NCBI GenBank assembly: GCA_963682025.1
Contig: OY821517.1
Location: forward strand, 107,436,972-107,500,971
DNA: 64,000 nt
Direction of reading: 5' to 3'
Source of the DNA: Cordilura impudica
Taxonomy: Eukaryota; Arthropoda; Insecta; Diptera; Scathophagidae
Positions 34,882 through 46,883 of this stretch are shown piece after piece (position 1 is the stretch's first letter; each line of letters opens with the position of its first letter). Below the pieces are notes generated by a model. The model saw only the letters and a program-made list of their open reading frames with translations, did no database searches and was not told where the DNA came from. The translations under genes were made by a program, and so were the position numbers.

Positions 34882-35443
34882 TTTTTTTATGTATAAAATA
34901 TTTTCATTTTGTGTTGTTTTCCATACAAAGGTGGGATGAAAGTCAAGAAAAAATAATTGAATAATGAATAATAATATTTGACATTGAAAAATATAACTAC
35001 GAAATGGAAAATGTAGTTAAATGAAATGTATCGCGTAGTACAATGCTATATATAACTGAAATAAAGAAACGACACCGCAAAAAAATAGCGTAAGTACAAT
35101 AACTTAAATGGAATAACTATTGAGAAAGTTTATATAGACATTGCTAGTTGCTTAAATTGTTTGTGTAAAAATTATATGAACGTATGATGGTATAGACCAA
35201 CTATAACTTTCCAATTTGTTATTATTTGAAGTTTTACTTTTATGAGAAATTCGATTTATAATTTTATAGTTTCTATTTGCAAAGTAGCAGCGTTATTTAT
35301 TATTTCCGATATATAAAAAAATTAAATGAAGTTTTCTGTTTAATAATAAAAATATTTCATCATAGCTTGGTTTTGATATTGGCTCTATAGAGAAATTTCA
35401 AATATAAGTTTTGCGTCACATAACGGCGACCAATATTTTTAAA
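34882..35443. other. AT-rich interval, no gene seen
   Basis: No recognisable coding or repeat content beyond A/T runs. Confidence 0.4.
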
Positions 35444-36017
35444 CTCTTTCTTTTTACTTAATCTCTCTGTCTGTCGTGGTACAACCCCATTCTCCCTTAT
35501 CCAATTAATCTGAAACTTGACCCATAGTCTTGTTGTGACTACAGATTACTTTTGGTGTAGTCACGCACAGACACGGAGTGATCTGAATGCCATTTACCCT
35601 CATCCAATCGATCTGAAACTTAATACAGGCACAGTCACGGAGTGATCTAAATGCCATTTACCCTCATTCGATTAATCTGAAACTTGGCCGATATACTTGC
35701 TGTAAAGAAAGATCAACTTCGACATAGTCACGCACAGTCACGCATAGTCACGGAGTGATTTAAAACTCATATCTGCTTATCCGATCGATCTGAAACTTTG
35801 TAGATGGACTTGCTGTGAAAAAAGATTAACTTTCACAGAGTCACGCACAGTCACGGATAGATTAAAACTCAACTTCGCCTCATTCGATAGATCTTAGACT
35901 TTGTCATAGACTTGTTTTGGCCAAAGATTAATTTTAAAGTAGTCAAACACAGTCACGCGCAGTCACGGAGATATTAAAAACTCATATGCATGAGGAAAGA
36001 AAGAGTTTTAATAAAAC
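35444..36017 (-). repeat. Family C tandem array (copy 2, reversed)
   Basis: Same unit as at 23577 in reverse orientation (AGTCACGCACAGTCACGGAG, CGATCTGAAACTT). About five units. Ends AAACTCTTTCTTT and GAAAGAAAGAGTTTT are inverted, defining a self-contained ~575-bp element. Confidence 0.8.
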
Positions 36018-37329
36018 CTTGGTTTTTATAGGTTAGCTAATTCACTGAGCGCGCTTAATATGGATTGCTAACAAACTCATCTTTATTATTTAGTATTCGA
36101 TACTTATTCGATACCAAAACTAATCAGATGTGTATTTTCAGTGATGTTATATAAATTACAATTTAATATAAATTATTAATTCTTTAAATACATATTTTAT
36201 TCCATTTTGTTAACTTGGCACGTTTTTATTAAAAAAAAGTTAAGCGTGACTCTTAATTTTTATATAATAACAAACAAGTATTAAAAAGAAGAAGCTAAAA
36301 TCTAACTTTCTAATACATACGATATATCTTTTTATAATTTCATTTTCGAACATTATAAAAATATTTGCACCATCATGACGATAAGTACAACAGTATAAAA
36401 TCACATTTCACCAAAAATACACTAAGCGTTAAATAAATAAAACATAATACTGAATAACATGCAGGAAATTGTTTTCAGTTAAAAAAATGGTCATATCCCA
36501 AACATATTGAATGAGATCCCAAATATACCGATTGGGAGTAAACCAAGTTTTCATCCGTGAATTTCAAGTTTTCAAATAACATTTTTGTAAAGAGTTGTAT
36601 AAAAAAAGCTACGAATTAATTTATATATACGAACTAAAAATATTAATTTTATGATATATTCGAGAAAAAAAAAATACCTTCTCGAAAGACTTGTATTCGT
36701 ATCAATACATGTTTATACTCGTACGGCATGTTGTATTTATGGGATTTGTGCTTTTTAGCATTTTTCTGCATGATTTCCTTAAAAGCCTATCTTTTAATGT
36801 TTGCTTATTCATTCGTTGCAGATTTGTTGTATAGTTATCTTTGTATGTGTTCTCTATTTTGTACTGATGTTCGAATAAAGCTGAGCTAAGTAGAATCTTG
36901 TATTTGTATGCTAAATATCGTTTTCATCCATGAGTATCCATATTTATCTAATATGTATTCAAATTATGACTAGCACAAATTCCATAAAAATTATGCAGTT
37001 TACTTTTGTTTTGTTGTTGTGTTCATTTTAAAGCAGAATCTGAAATTAAAAAAAAAAAGAATGCACAAGCATACATATATTAAACATAAATGTATATGAA
37101 TTTTTCGTTTATTTAGACAAGAATTTTAAAGGTCTTTCCAAACTATTTATATTCTAGAATATTATATAGGAAGAAGTTTCTATATATTTCTAGAGTATAA
37201 AATCTATAAGTTTATTAGTTCTTTATAGGATACCGAAGAGAACGACTTAATTTAATGCAGCCGGCATAATAATGCCCAATATTTGATCTCTATAACAATG
37301 CTTTGAGAGCTTAGAAGTCAACGATAATT
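36018..37329. other. AT-rich interval, no gene seen
   Basis: No gene or known repeat recognised. Confidence 0.4.
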
Positions 37330-37950
37330 AAGAAAAAGTACGTTTTTAGGAAAGGGTACATTTTTAAGGAAATTTTTTAGGGAAAGATACTTTTTTGTTA
37401 GCAAAATGTACTTTTTAAGAAATGGTTCTTTTTTGAGAAAATTTACTTTTTATTGAGAAAAGGTTCTTTAATAAGAAAATCTTTTACAAAAAAAAGTAAT
37501 TATTAAAAAAAAGTGCTTTTCTACTAAAAACTAATTTTTTAAGAAAATTTTTTATTTTAAATAATCTAACCATAAAAACAAATTTTTTATCAAAAATCTT
37601 TCTTTCCTTATGCATATGAGTTTTGAATATCTCCGTGACTGTGCGTGACTGTGTGTGACTATCTTAAAATTATTCTTTGGCCACAACAAGTCTATGGACA
37701 AAGTTTCGGATCGATCGGATGAGGGGAAGTGAGCATTTAATTTCTCCGTGACTGTGCGTGACTATGCGTGACTGTGCGTGACTACCACAAAATAAATATA
37801 TTTCTCAACAAGACTATGGGCCAAGTTTCAGATCAATTGTGTAAGGGGGAATGGGACTCACCCACGACAGACAGAGAGTATGAGTTAAAAGAAGAATTTA
37901 AAAAGGTAGTTTTTTAAGAAAATATATTGTTGGTTAATAAATATGAAACA
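37330..37950. repeat. Degenerate AAAGTACTTTTTAAGAAAA-type repeat, interrupted
   Basis: A string of roughly 20-40-bp imperfect units (AAAAGTAC-TTTTTTAAGAAA) runs from 37330 to 37580 and resumes as GGTAGTTTTTTAAGAAAATAT after 37905. The family C array at 37581-37905 has therefore inserted into it. Confidence 0.55.
37581..37905 (+). repeat. Family C tandem array (copy 3, short)
   Basis: Two to three units beginning TCTTTCTTTCCTTATGCATA and ending ACAGAGAGTATGAGTTAAAAG. This is the shortest copy in the window, giving a size series with the other two. Confidence 0.8.
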
Positions 37951-38272
37951 ACAGTTTTGTCTGAATATTTCGAAGACACTCTATAACAGTGGTCGACAAA
38001 CATATACCATCATGTTTTGCTTTGTGTGAGCGAGCTGCAATCTCTCTCTTAGTCAACTCACTTAGAGAAACTTATAGTTAAAATAAGAAAACGTACGTAA
38101 ATAAAAAAAAAATAATTAACCTATTTTAAGGTTCATGTTCTATAACACAGTCAATATAAATATCATATGGGCAACACTTTATGCGATCAAGATCCTCAAC
38201 ATGTGAATCTAGTAGACGGTTTCTATTCTTATTTTTTAAAAATTTTAACGAGGAAAATGAAGACTCACAAGT

Positions 38273-38653
38273 ATATCGCACCTGTACCTCTAAAGTGAGT
38301 CAACTCAAAATTTACAAATTTTCAGTAGAGACAAAAAACGTTTTTTTAATATTTACTATAAAATTTAAAAACAGTTGTTTCATTGTAAAGAATTGCGAAT
38401 AATATGTATACAACAATAGTTGTTTTTGCGATCATAAAAAATAATAATTTTTTTGTGTCTTTTTAGTGGACTCTAAAGAAGCTGCTTTTATAACACAAAG
38501 AGGTTTACAACTGTATTTTTTTTGCGAAAGACTAAAAAAACCGGTGTAAGATTTTTACAGTGGAGAGATATGACCACTGCTTACTGTTTTCTTGTAGAAA
38601 GTGAAAATTTAAATATTTTGAGTTGACTCACTTTAGAGGTACAGGTACGATAT
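38273..38653. mobile_element. MITE with ~45-bp terminal inverted repeats
   Basis: Left terminus ATATCGCACCTGTACCTC and right terminus (reversed) ATATCGTACCTGTACCTC match, and the inverted match continues through TAAAGTGAGTCAACTCAAAA to ATTTTC. About 380 bp with no ORF. The target duplication is uncertain (TA or TAT). Confidence 0.7.
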
Positions 38654-38837
38654 GTTGACCGAAATATCGAATATAATTGAAGTATTTCGTTCTTTGTTTT
38701 CGGATATGAAGCTTAATTAATATTTTTCCAGAACCCAATATCAGCTATAAGCGGTAGATTTAAGTCATTTCTAATTTTTTATGATATCAACACTTTGCTT
38801 TTCAATATTACATAACAAAGGATTATTACGTAATCTG

Positions 38838-41800
38838 TATATGATGAATTTCATTTAAAAATCAAGATAAAACTGAAATTTTGAACCCGACCACCTAAGT
38901 TATCGATGAAATTTAGTTCATAGCTAAATTTGATCAATACAAACAAACCCCCATTTTTAGAAATGACTGTTTTGCGATTTTTTGGGCGTGGCACAGTGGG
39001 AAAGTTTTCGAAAAAACGCGAAAATGGTCGAAAAGTGCTCCATTTAAAATGCAATAACTCAGAATCGGCTGAACCGATTTCCATGATCTTGGTATCATTA
39101 AAAAGATATTTTAACAGGCTTTATGACATATTTGAAAAAAGAAAAAAAAATACACTGTAAAAAATTTTATAACAAAAAGAAAATTTTAAATAACGAAAAA
39201 ACCAAAAAGATCAAGGGTTTTTTCACAGTGTATTATTTTTTTAGAAAGGTTTATCCTTCACCTATACCATATCCAAAAAGTAAAATGGGTTCTTTTTTAG
39301 TTTTTTTTATATAATTTTTTAAGTAGTGCCACTTCTAGTAATTGCCTTATTATTTTATATTTACAGGTAAAATAACAGAGTACAACACATGATTTGCCAA
39401 CTCAATTCGCTTTTATTCGCAATTGAGTAAAGGTATGAATTTCAAAAATTTGCTCTACATATGCACAACATTCTTCGGAAAAACCCTCGAACATATTTTT
39501 TATGATTCTCAGAATTAACAAAACGGAATAAACAAAGGGTTATTTAATTTTTATGATTGCGTAAGCAAAGTAATTTTTAATTATTTGGGTTTTTCAGTTG
39601 GCTACCTGTATGACTTTTTTTTACAGAAATTCAACCCACATTTAAGGGTGGTCGTTATTCGGAAAATTTAAAACTCACACATGGTAAAACAGGTATATAG
39701 CCACCGTAAAAAAATATGCACCCATTTATAAGTACCTGTTAGTAAACTAGTGAACAATACACAGTATAAATAGGAGTGCATTAGTCGATTTTACTCATTC
39801 AACAAGTGTCGACGAACGCGAAAATTACAAGTCCATATTTTAAAAGTGCAACGTACCGAAAGTCATAATTATAAACAGTTTCGAGAAGCCAAGATATCCC
39901 ATTACAATTTTTACGCATATATTTTAAAAATTTGAGTGAATATGAATTCAAACAATAAGTACAGATGCATAAAAATATCTAATAAGTGTTGCGCTTCGCT
40001 TCGTAAAATAAGTGAGAACGAGGCTGCAAATATAATTGAGTATTTTCCAGCTGTCGCCAACATTCATTGTAGCCGTATTTGCGAAACTTGCCGGAATACA
40101 CTGAGAAAAGCGCGCAGTCGTAATGAATCCAACGTGGAGCAGAGTGAAGTCTCAAATTATTTACCAATAACGCCCAGCGATGAAATTAGCGAAAAATTGA
40201 ATGAACTTCCAACTTGTACCAGCCGTAATGCAAACATCGAAAGCAACGAACTCATTGAAAATATAAATGATCACATTATTCCTCATCTACCAAACCAAAT
40301 GACGCCTCTTAAAAGGAAATATATCAAACGAGATGCATACAGAAATAGAAAATCAGTGCAAATTTTGGAAAATATAGCAGACTCACTTGGAGCTGATCCA
40401 TTATCTGATTTGTCAGCGCAACTTGAAAACGTCAAAGCCATTTACGAAGAAATTTTGCAAAACATCAAATATCAAATAGAGAACAGCTCAAATCTTTTGG
40501 AAAAGCAAAAACTTTTATCTCTCTTACCAATCAATATGAGTCACGCAGAAATTAAAGATCGTTTTGGGGATGATATATCTCACGATTGTATCAAAAAAAG
40601 TAAAGATATCCAAAGGAATAAAACGAAGTTTGCAGATATCAATCTTTTAAAAATGAACAGACGTAGTTTACCAACCGAAACTCTACGCACAGTCAAATTA
40701 TTTTATGAAGATGATGAAATTAGCCGAATGATGCCAGGATCGCAAGATTCAATTATTATTAAACAAGGAAACTTACGTGAAAAAGTTCAAAAAAGACTGA
40801 TGTTATCTTCACTACGCGAATCTTACCACGAATTAAAAAAAAAAACATCCCTTGGCCAAAGTTGGTTTTACAAAATTTACAATGTTAAGGCCAAAAAATT
40901 GTATGAAACTTGGAGTTGAAAACCAGCAAAATATCTGTGGATGCACATTGCATCAGAATATGAAATTGATGTTTGAAAAAAGTCGCTTAAAATCATTTTG
41001 TTTTGAAGGAGAATCCACATTTACCGACTACAAAGATGTTCTCAAATTCATTGTTTGTAATGGTGACATACAAAAAAGCTAGTGTTGCGTTTCAATGTGT
41101 GGTCACTGCTTCAAAAATTTAAATAATCTAAAAACGCATATGCTAAAACATTTTGAAAATAACCAAACTGAAGAAATAATATACAAAAAGTGGAACACAA
41201 TGATTAGATGTGTTCTGGAAACGTTAACCACCAACCGAGAATCATTTGTCAGCGATTTTACTGAACACATCAAAGTTCTGATTCCGCATCATTTCATAGC
41301 AAAGCGACAATCTGAATTTATCAGCAATAAAAGAGCGGCGCTGTTATCAGGAGAAATGTTAATTCAAATGGACTTTGCTGAAAATTATGCATTTCTTGTA
41401 CAAGATGCCGTGCAAGGATACCATTGGAATAATGATCAGGCTACAATACATCCATTCGTTATTTATTACAAAGGTAATTATTTTAATATTTTGATATTAG
41501 TAAACACATCCATTCACACTCATCAAAATATTTAATATTTTTTATTTATTTGTTTTTTTCCTTTGTTTGTTTATTTTCAGATAACGATAAATTATTTCAT
41601 AAAAGCTTCGCCATAATATCTGATTGCAATACGCAAGATAGTATAGCAGTTCACCTATATATTTCAAAAATGATACAGTTCGTGAAGGCCAATATAACCA
41701 ACAATATTAATAAAATCATTTACGTATCAGATGGTGCAGGAGCACAATATAAAAATAAATATAACTTCATTAATTTATGCCATCACAAATCTGATTTTGG

Positions 41801-42850
41801 TATTGAGGCTGAATGGCACTTTTATGCTACCAGTCATGGAAAATCTGCATGTGATGGAATCGGAGGAACATTGAAGAGAGGTGCTCGAAATTATAGTATT
41901 TCAAATAAAAATGAAATCCAGACAACGAGGCAACTCTATCACTGGGCATCAGAAACATATAAGACCACCATACAAGTTGCTTACGCAGATGCTGACGAAT
42001 ACAAAAACGTTAAAGAAAAGCTATTTTCAAGATATAAAGAAGCTCAAACTATAACAGGAACTCAAGGCTTTCATTCATTCATTCCAATAAATGAGACTTT
42101 TGTACATGTGCGCAGATATTCTGACTGTACCAAATTTGAGCAGCGCAAAATTTCTTACAAATAATTAACTTAAAAAAAATGTAAATAAAATAAAACACAA
42201 ATTAATAAAAACTTGGCAAATAATATAAACAATTGTTGATGGTTTTTTATTTGTAAACATTTAAAAAATGTTAGAATTGTTGAACTATTTTGTAAATTTG
42301 TAATGTTTGTTATTTTCGCTGTTATTCGAATTATTGCAAAAACTTTCGGTACGTATTACTAGAAGTGACACTACTTAAAAAATTATATAAAAAAAACTAA
42401 AAAAGAACCCATTTTACTTTTTGGATATGGTATAGGTGAAGGATAAACCTTTCTAAAAAAATAATACACTGTAAAAAAACCCTTGATCTTTTTGGTTTTT
42501 TCGTTATTTAAAATTTTCTTTTTGTTATAAAATTTTTTACAGTGTATTTTTTTTTCTTTTTTCAAATGTGTCATAAAGCCTGTTAAAATATATTTGTAAT
42601 GATACTAAGGTCATGGAAATCGATTCAGCCGATTCTGAGTTATTGCATTTTAAATGGAGCACTTTTCGACCATTTTCGCGTTTTTTCGAAAACTTTCCCA
42701 CTGTGCCACGCCCAAAAAATCGCAAAACAGTCATTTCTAAAAATGAGGGTTTGTTTGTATTGATCAAATTTAGCTATGAACAAAATTTCATCGATATCTG
42801 AGGGGGTCGGGTTCAATGCATCTCGATTTTTACATGAAATTCATCATATA
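38838..42850 (+). mobile_element. DNA transposon with ~500-bp terminal inverted repeats
   Basis: Left TIR 38838-39342 and right TIR 42355-42850 match with few differences. They begin TATATGATGAATTTCAT and end CACTTCTAGTAAT. TATA lies at both borders, compatible with a TATA or TA duplication, but being palindromic it is ambiguous. The 3-kb interior encodes one transposase with an intron. The right flank is the 5' end of a Helitron B-type fragment (TAAAATTCATTTTCTGTTTG), apparently the insertion site. The TIRs themselves contain an internal inverted pair (ACACTGTAAAAAA...TTTTTTCACAGTGT). Superfamily is unassigned; 4-bp-duplication families such as Sola are candidates. Confidence 0.85.
39942..42164 (+). 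pseudogene. Transposase, unassigned superfamily, nearly intact
   Basis: Starts at the ATG at 39942 (MNSNNKYRCIK). The N-terminus has CCASLRK and CSRICETCRNTLRKARSR, a possible zinc-binding C-x2-C pattern, then a basic KRKYIKRDAYRNRK stretch. Middle motifs are VKLFYEDDEISRMMPG, LRPKNC, a C-x-C-x2-H and CGHCFKNLNNLKTH (zinc-finger-like). The presumed catalytic core has MDFAENYAFLVQDAVQG, YVSDGAGAQYKNKYNF, AEWHFYATSHGKSACDG and GGTLKRGARN. A 107-bp GT-AG intron (41474-41580) separates YYK from DNDKLFH; splicing joins the frame. Defects are one frameshift in an A-run near 40845 and one TAG near 41080. The homopolymer shift could be a sequencing error. The catalytic acidic residues are inferred from conservation with the palindrome copy. 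Confidence 0.75.
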
Positions 42851-43400
42851 TAAAATTCATTTTCTGTTTGTTTGTTTGTTTTACCGCTATACAAATTTTA
42901 TTTTTCTCTGAGACTTGGCGCACACGATCTTCGTACCCCAGGGAAGGTCGCCATATGCTTCTAATTGGCCACGCCTACTTTAACGCCTACTTCTTATAAA
43001 CAATTCATTTTATGTTTTTCGGTATATTTGGTGGCTGTAAAAAATTTTATTTGTTATCGGATTTCCCTGAAATTTGATACATACAATGTCTGTACTTTCG
43101 GGAATGTCACCGTATGCTTGTTACCAGCCACACCTTCTTTTGCGCCCGCCTTTCATATAAAATTCACTTTCTGTTTGTTTGTCTGTTTGTTTGACCGCTA
43201 TACAAATTTTTATTCTTCAACGGATTTCTCTGAAACTTGGTGCACACGATCTCTGTATACTGGCAACGCCTAATTTAATGCCCACTTTTTTAAATTTTTT
43301 ACGGGTTTCGCTGGAATTTACTGCAAACTATTCTCATATCCCAGGCTAGGTCGCATATATTCTTATCGGCCACTCCCACTTTTTTTGATTTTCTATATAC
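42851..43400 (+). repeat. Helitron B-type 5' fragment with tandem units
   Basis: Starts TAAAATTCATTTTCTGTTTG with (GTTT)n, as at 3245, and carries three to four diverged copies of the CTATACAAATTTTTATT / CGGCCACGCC unit. No 3' hairpin follows. Confidence 0.7.
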
Positions 43401-43787
43401 GCTTTTTGTGTTTATTAACATATTTTAATTTTTCAATGTACTTCCCTAAAACTTTGTGCATAAATATATCTACTTACTACTATTGAGTTTACACCGTTAT
43501 GAAATATGGGGGATTTCATGTCAAGTGCACCAACTTTTGAAACCGATGTCTTCCGATCGGGATGAAATTTGCACCAAGGGTAGTCCTATTGGATAGTAGT
43601 TTAGACACAATTCTTCAACAAGATCGGTTAAGATCTCTCTGAGTTAGAGGGGATCAAAATTTGACATTTTGGCCAAACAGGTGTTTTTTCTCATCCATGT
43701 AACTTATTACCTATTGTTCCTAGAAAATTTTCTCCCAAAGAGTTTAGATAGCTATTTCTTCAGTATTTCGGAAAAAAATACTTAAAA
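43401..43787. other. Unclassified repeat-like sequence
   Basis: The segment GATTTCATGTCAAGTGCACC through CCGATCGGGATGAAATTTGC has the look of a terminal region of a dispersed fly transposon, but no second copy is in the window. No coding content. Confidence 0.3.
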
Positions 43788-44239
43788 ACAAGTAAGAGTG
43801 TTAAATTCGGCTATGCCGAATCTTTGATACCCTCCACCTGGGTTTTACGTTTACATTAATATCTGGACTTCTTGCACTATTTGCAACAAATGTATATAAA
43901 ATATTTGAATATGTAAACACTTTGATAAACCTATTACTGAATTATTACAACAAATGCTCTGAATTTTCAGCATTTTATAGAGGTGTCTACATATTTTAGG
44001 TCATAAATTGGCACAATGACTCCCGATTTATCCCATTTTAAATACTAACCTGATCCAGATAATTACAAACAATATTAAGTTTAACCAGGTAAATGGTTTA
44101 TTTTGTAATTTTCTTTTTAATTAAAATTTTTTAATATAAAGGTGCATTTTATTTTTTACAATCCTTTTCAATTTTCCAGACCTATTAGTATAGGGCACAT
44201 TTGTGAGTCCGCATAGATCAACTTTCAACTCTTACTTGT
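43788..44239. mobile_element. Second Helentron-like subfamily with outward-facing CTTACTTGT ends
   Basis: The left end ACAAGTAAGAGTGTTAAA is followed by hairpin TTCGGCTATGCCGAA and ATACCCTCCACC, the same architecture as the main family but with a different stem. The right end carries CTCTTACTTGTTTTT in the opposite orientation, so the two 3'-type ends face outward. No GTCY tract. Confidence 0.5.
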
Positions 44240-44523
44240 TTTTATTGTATTAAATCTATCTTTGTGTCTTTAAATTAATTAAGATAATTAAGATGAAAAT
44301 ATTTAACAAACTGTTTTTTTTAGTTAATATCTGAACATTTTACTGATACAAGGCAAAACTAAAACTGCCAAAAATTTCAGTCAAAACTATTTTGATTGTA
44401 TTTGTTAAATATCGCATAATTTTTTTCAATTTTTAACTTTAAAGTCTTTTTAAGCCTGGTAATAACTCTATAATATGAAGGAAGTAAATATGTGGATTCT
44501 TTAATAACAATGACAAGTGTAAA

Positions 44524-45303
44524 ACAAGTAAGAAAATTATAGTCGGTCTAGACCGACTATACGATACCCTATACCATGCGTTTAGAAACCCTATCTCTTA
44601 GGCCCAACTAACTGGACATAGAAAATAAGCAAAAACCAAATTTGAGTGGGATTTTTATTAATTTTTTTGGCTGCAGATATAAAAAAGTTCATATCGGATG
44701 CTATATCTATAAAGGGGCTAGGTCCAAAAATGGACCGATCCTGATCATGTTTGGTAAAGTCTCTTGTATTTTGCAAAAATATGTACAAACAAAATTTGAG
44801 AAGAATCAGTGCAATATTTTTGTTTTTTAATTGATTTAACTGAAGATCGGGAAGCAGCTCTATATGGGGTCAAAGGAATCATTTTTGGACTACTCATTAG
44901 TGGATGTAATGAACGCATACAAACCCAATTTGCGTAAGATCTATATGACAATTTGGATCTTATGGCAATTTATGTCGATTTCATATGGGTAATTTGTATG
45001 GGGGCTAGGTCTGAACATGGACCGATTCTCACCAATTTCAATAGCGTTCATCCCATGGCCGATAAAAGCTTATATACCAAATTTCATCAAAATATATTCA
45101 TATTTGCGACCTGCAGTTTGATTACAAGCTTTACATGGACACACAGACGGACGGACGGACGGACGGACATTCTTAAATCAACTCAGAAAGTGATTCTGAT
45201 TCGATCGGTATAATTAAAGATGGGTCTAGGTCAAATATTTTTGGGTGTTACAAACAGCAGCACAAAGTCATTATACCCAAACCACATAGTGGTATAGGGT
45301 ATA
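44524..45303 (-). mobile_element. DINE-like element, full length
   Basis: 780-bp copy with five GGAC units and both conserved ends; nearly identical to the copies at 27719 and 33120. Confidence 0.9.
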
Positions 45304-45385
45304 AAAACACTTTTTTTGTGCATTACATTAAAATATTATAAATTTGAACATAATTAATTTTAGAGACATAATTAATTTTAGAAAA

Positions 45386-45634
45386 ATGTCCGCTTCGTTT
45401 TTCGATGATGCTGGATACATATCAAAGAAATACAGAACATAAAGATTTTGCTTCAGTTAGTTGAGAGACGAGAAGCTAATGGATGGCTGGAGCAGGTCAA
45501 AGGTGACGACTATAAATGCAAATGCAAGGCTTTTGAAAATATATTAAAATGCGATAAATCAGATCTAAGTATACATGCTTATAACCACTGCTATAAAAAA
45601 TCATTTAAAACCAACAATATTGCCATAATTTGAA
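45386..45634 (+). pseudogene. hAT-type N-terminal zinc-finger fragment
   Basis: After an early stop the reading gives EANGWLEQVKGDDYKCKCKAF, then LKCDKSDLSIHAYNHCYKKS. This matches the BED/C2H2-like finger at the N-terminus of many hAT transposases (W-L...Y-x-C-x-C...L...S-x-L...H...H/C-x-K). It stops after SFKTNNIAII. It faces away from the hAT C-terminal fragment next to it, so the two may derive from different copies. Confidence 0.5.
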
Positions 45635-45962
45635 ATTGTAAAGATGCTAAATTGCCAAAAAAGGTGCTTAAACGTACTGGATGCTAAATTCTTTTTTCAA
45701 ATTTCATTACCTTTATACTGAAAAACTATATATACTTATTAATAAATTCTTTGGTTTTTAAATCGAAAAATTAATATAAAACATATGTTTCGATTTATAT
45801 TTTTTAAATTTTAATTAAAATTATTTTGGATTTCATCTGAAATTTTTATTAACATCAAATTGAGTTTATTTTAAACTTAAATTAAATATTATTAATTTTA
45901 GAGGGATTTTTTTTTTTATTTAAAATATAACAGAAATTACATTATCAAAAGATACGATTATA

Positions 45963-46821
45963 TTAGAATAATTGGTTTATGGAATCTAACATTTCTGTGA
46001 TGTCTTCATCTTCAAGTTCTTCTTGGCTCTGATATTTTTCTGACGATCGACTCTTATCAACGACATCGCTCGGTATATTGTAAGTGTGACAGCACCGATT
46101 TTTCAATTTCAATCAATCTTTTATACGTATTACAGAACATAACAACTCGGATTTTATTCTGTTCGAAGTTTGCTTTTAACTAAAGCCATTAAACTAAACA
46201 AACATTCAACTTCGGCTTTTGAGAAAGACAAAACTAATATAGACAATACAAATATTGATAACTCCTTAAATGGATTTTCGCCAATAGAATTTTTCAATCC
46301 ATAAAGAGGTTGTATTCAGTGTTGTATCCCAGTTTTGTTCTGTGATATAACTCCATTGGATTTGAATTTTTTCTGTTTCAGATGATATAAATTTAAACTC
46401 TTCTAACATATTGGTTATCTGTTCTTTTACCCGATTTAATGTGTTTTGTATTGAAAATTTTGGCATTTTTTTAATACAATATTTTTTGGCAATCGACTTT
46501 CTAATTCATGAAAAACTGTTGTTGGTGTTTACATTCTTCTATTTCAAAATGTTTTGTTATATTTGTTGAAAGAAACGAGCAGTGTGGTAAAAGGAGTAGT
46601 ACACAAAATTACTGTACTACACTTTGAGAAATTAAAACATATCAATACCATTAAAATTATATATTCAAAAATAATGAAAAAAAAATTTTCAAAAAAAAGA
46701 TGCTAAAAGCAACTTTTTATTAATAAAAGTTAGCATCTAGCATCTTTTGATAAATTTTGGATGCTAAACGACAAAAAAAGTTGCTAAATCTAGCAACTAA
46801 AAAGCTAAAACGGCAACACTG
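45963..46821 (-). pseudogene. hAT transposase C-terminal remnant with one element end
   Basis: The minus-strand reading contains NPFKELSIFVLSILVLSFSK, AEVECLFSLMALVKSKLR, then in another frame IKSELLCSVIRIKDWLKL and an acidic tail (SQEELEDEDITEML) ending at 45963. The PF-x-x-L...LSFSxAEVExxFSxM...K-x-L-R block is the hATC dimerisation domain. On the upstream side the sequence ends with AACGGCAACACTG, i.e. an element terminus CAGTGTTGCCG, typical of hAT. Only ~350 bp separates the terminus from the hATC coding part, so most of the gene has been deleted. Confidence 0.65.
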
Positions 46822-46883
46822 AAAACCAAGAACAAATATTCTGTTTGAGTTGTAACATCTCATTTGCAAGCCATTTTAATTAA

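Noticed and set aside
38838..39342. Short ORFs in the terminal repeats of the 38.8-kb transposon
   Set aside because: The same peptides appear at both ends because the TIRs are inverted copies; no coding signature.
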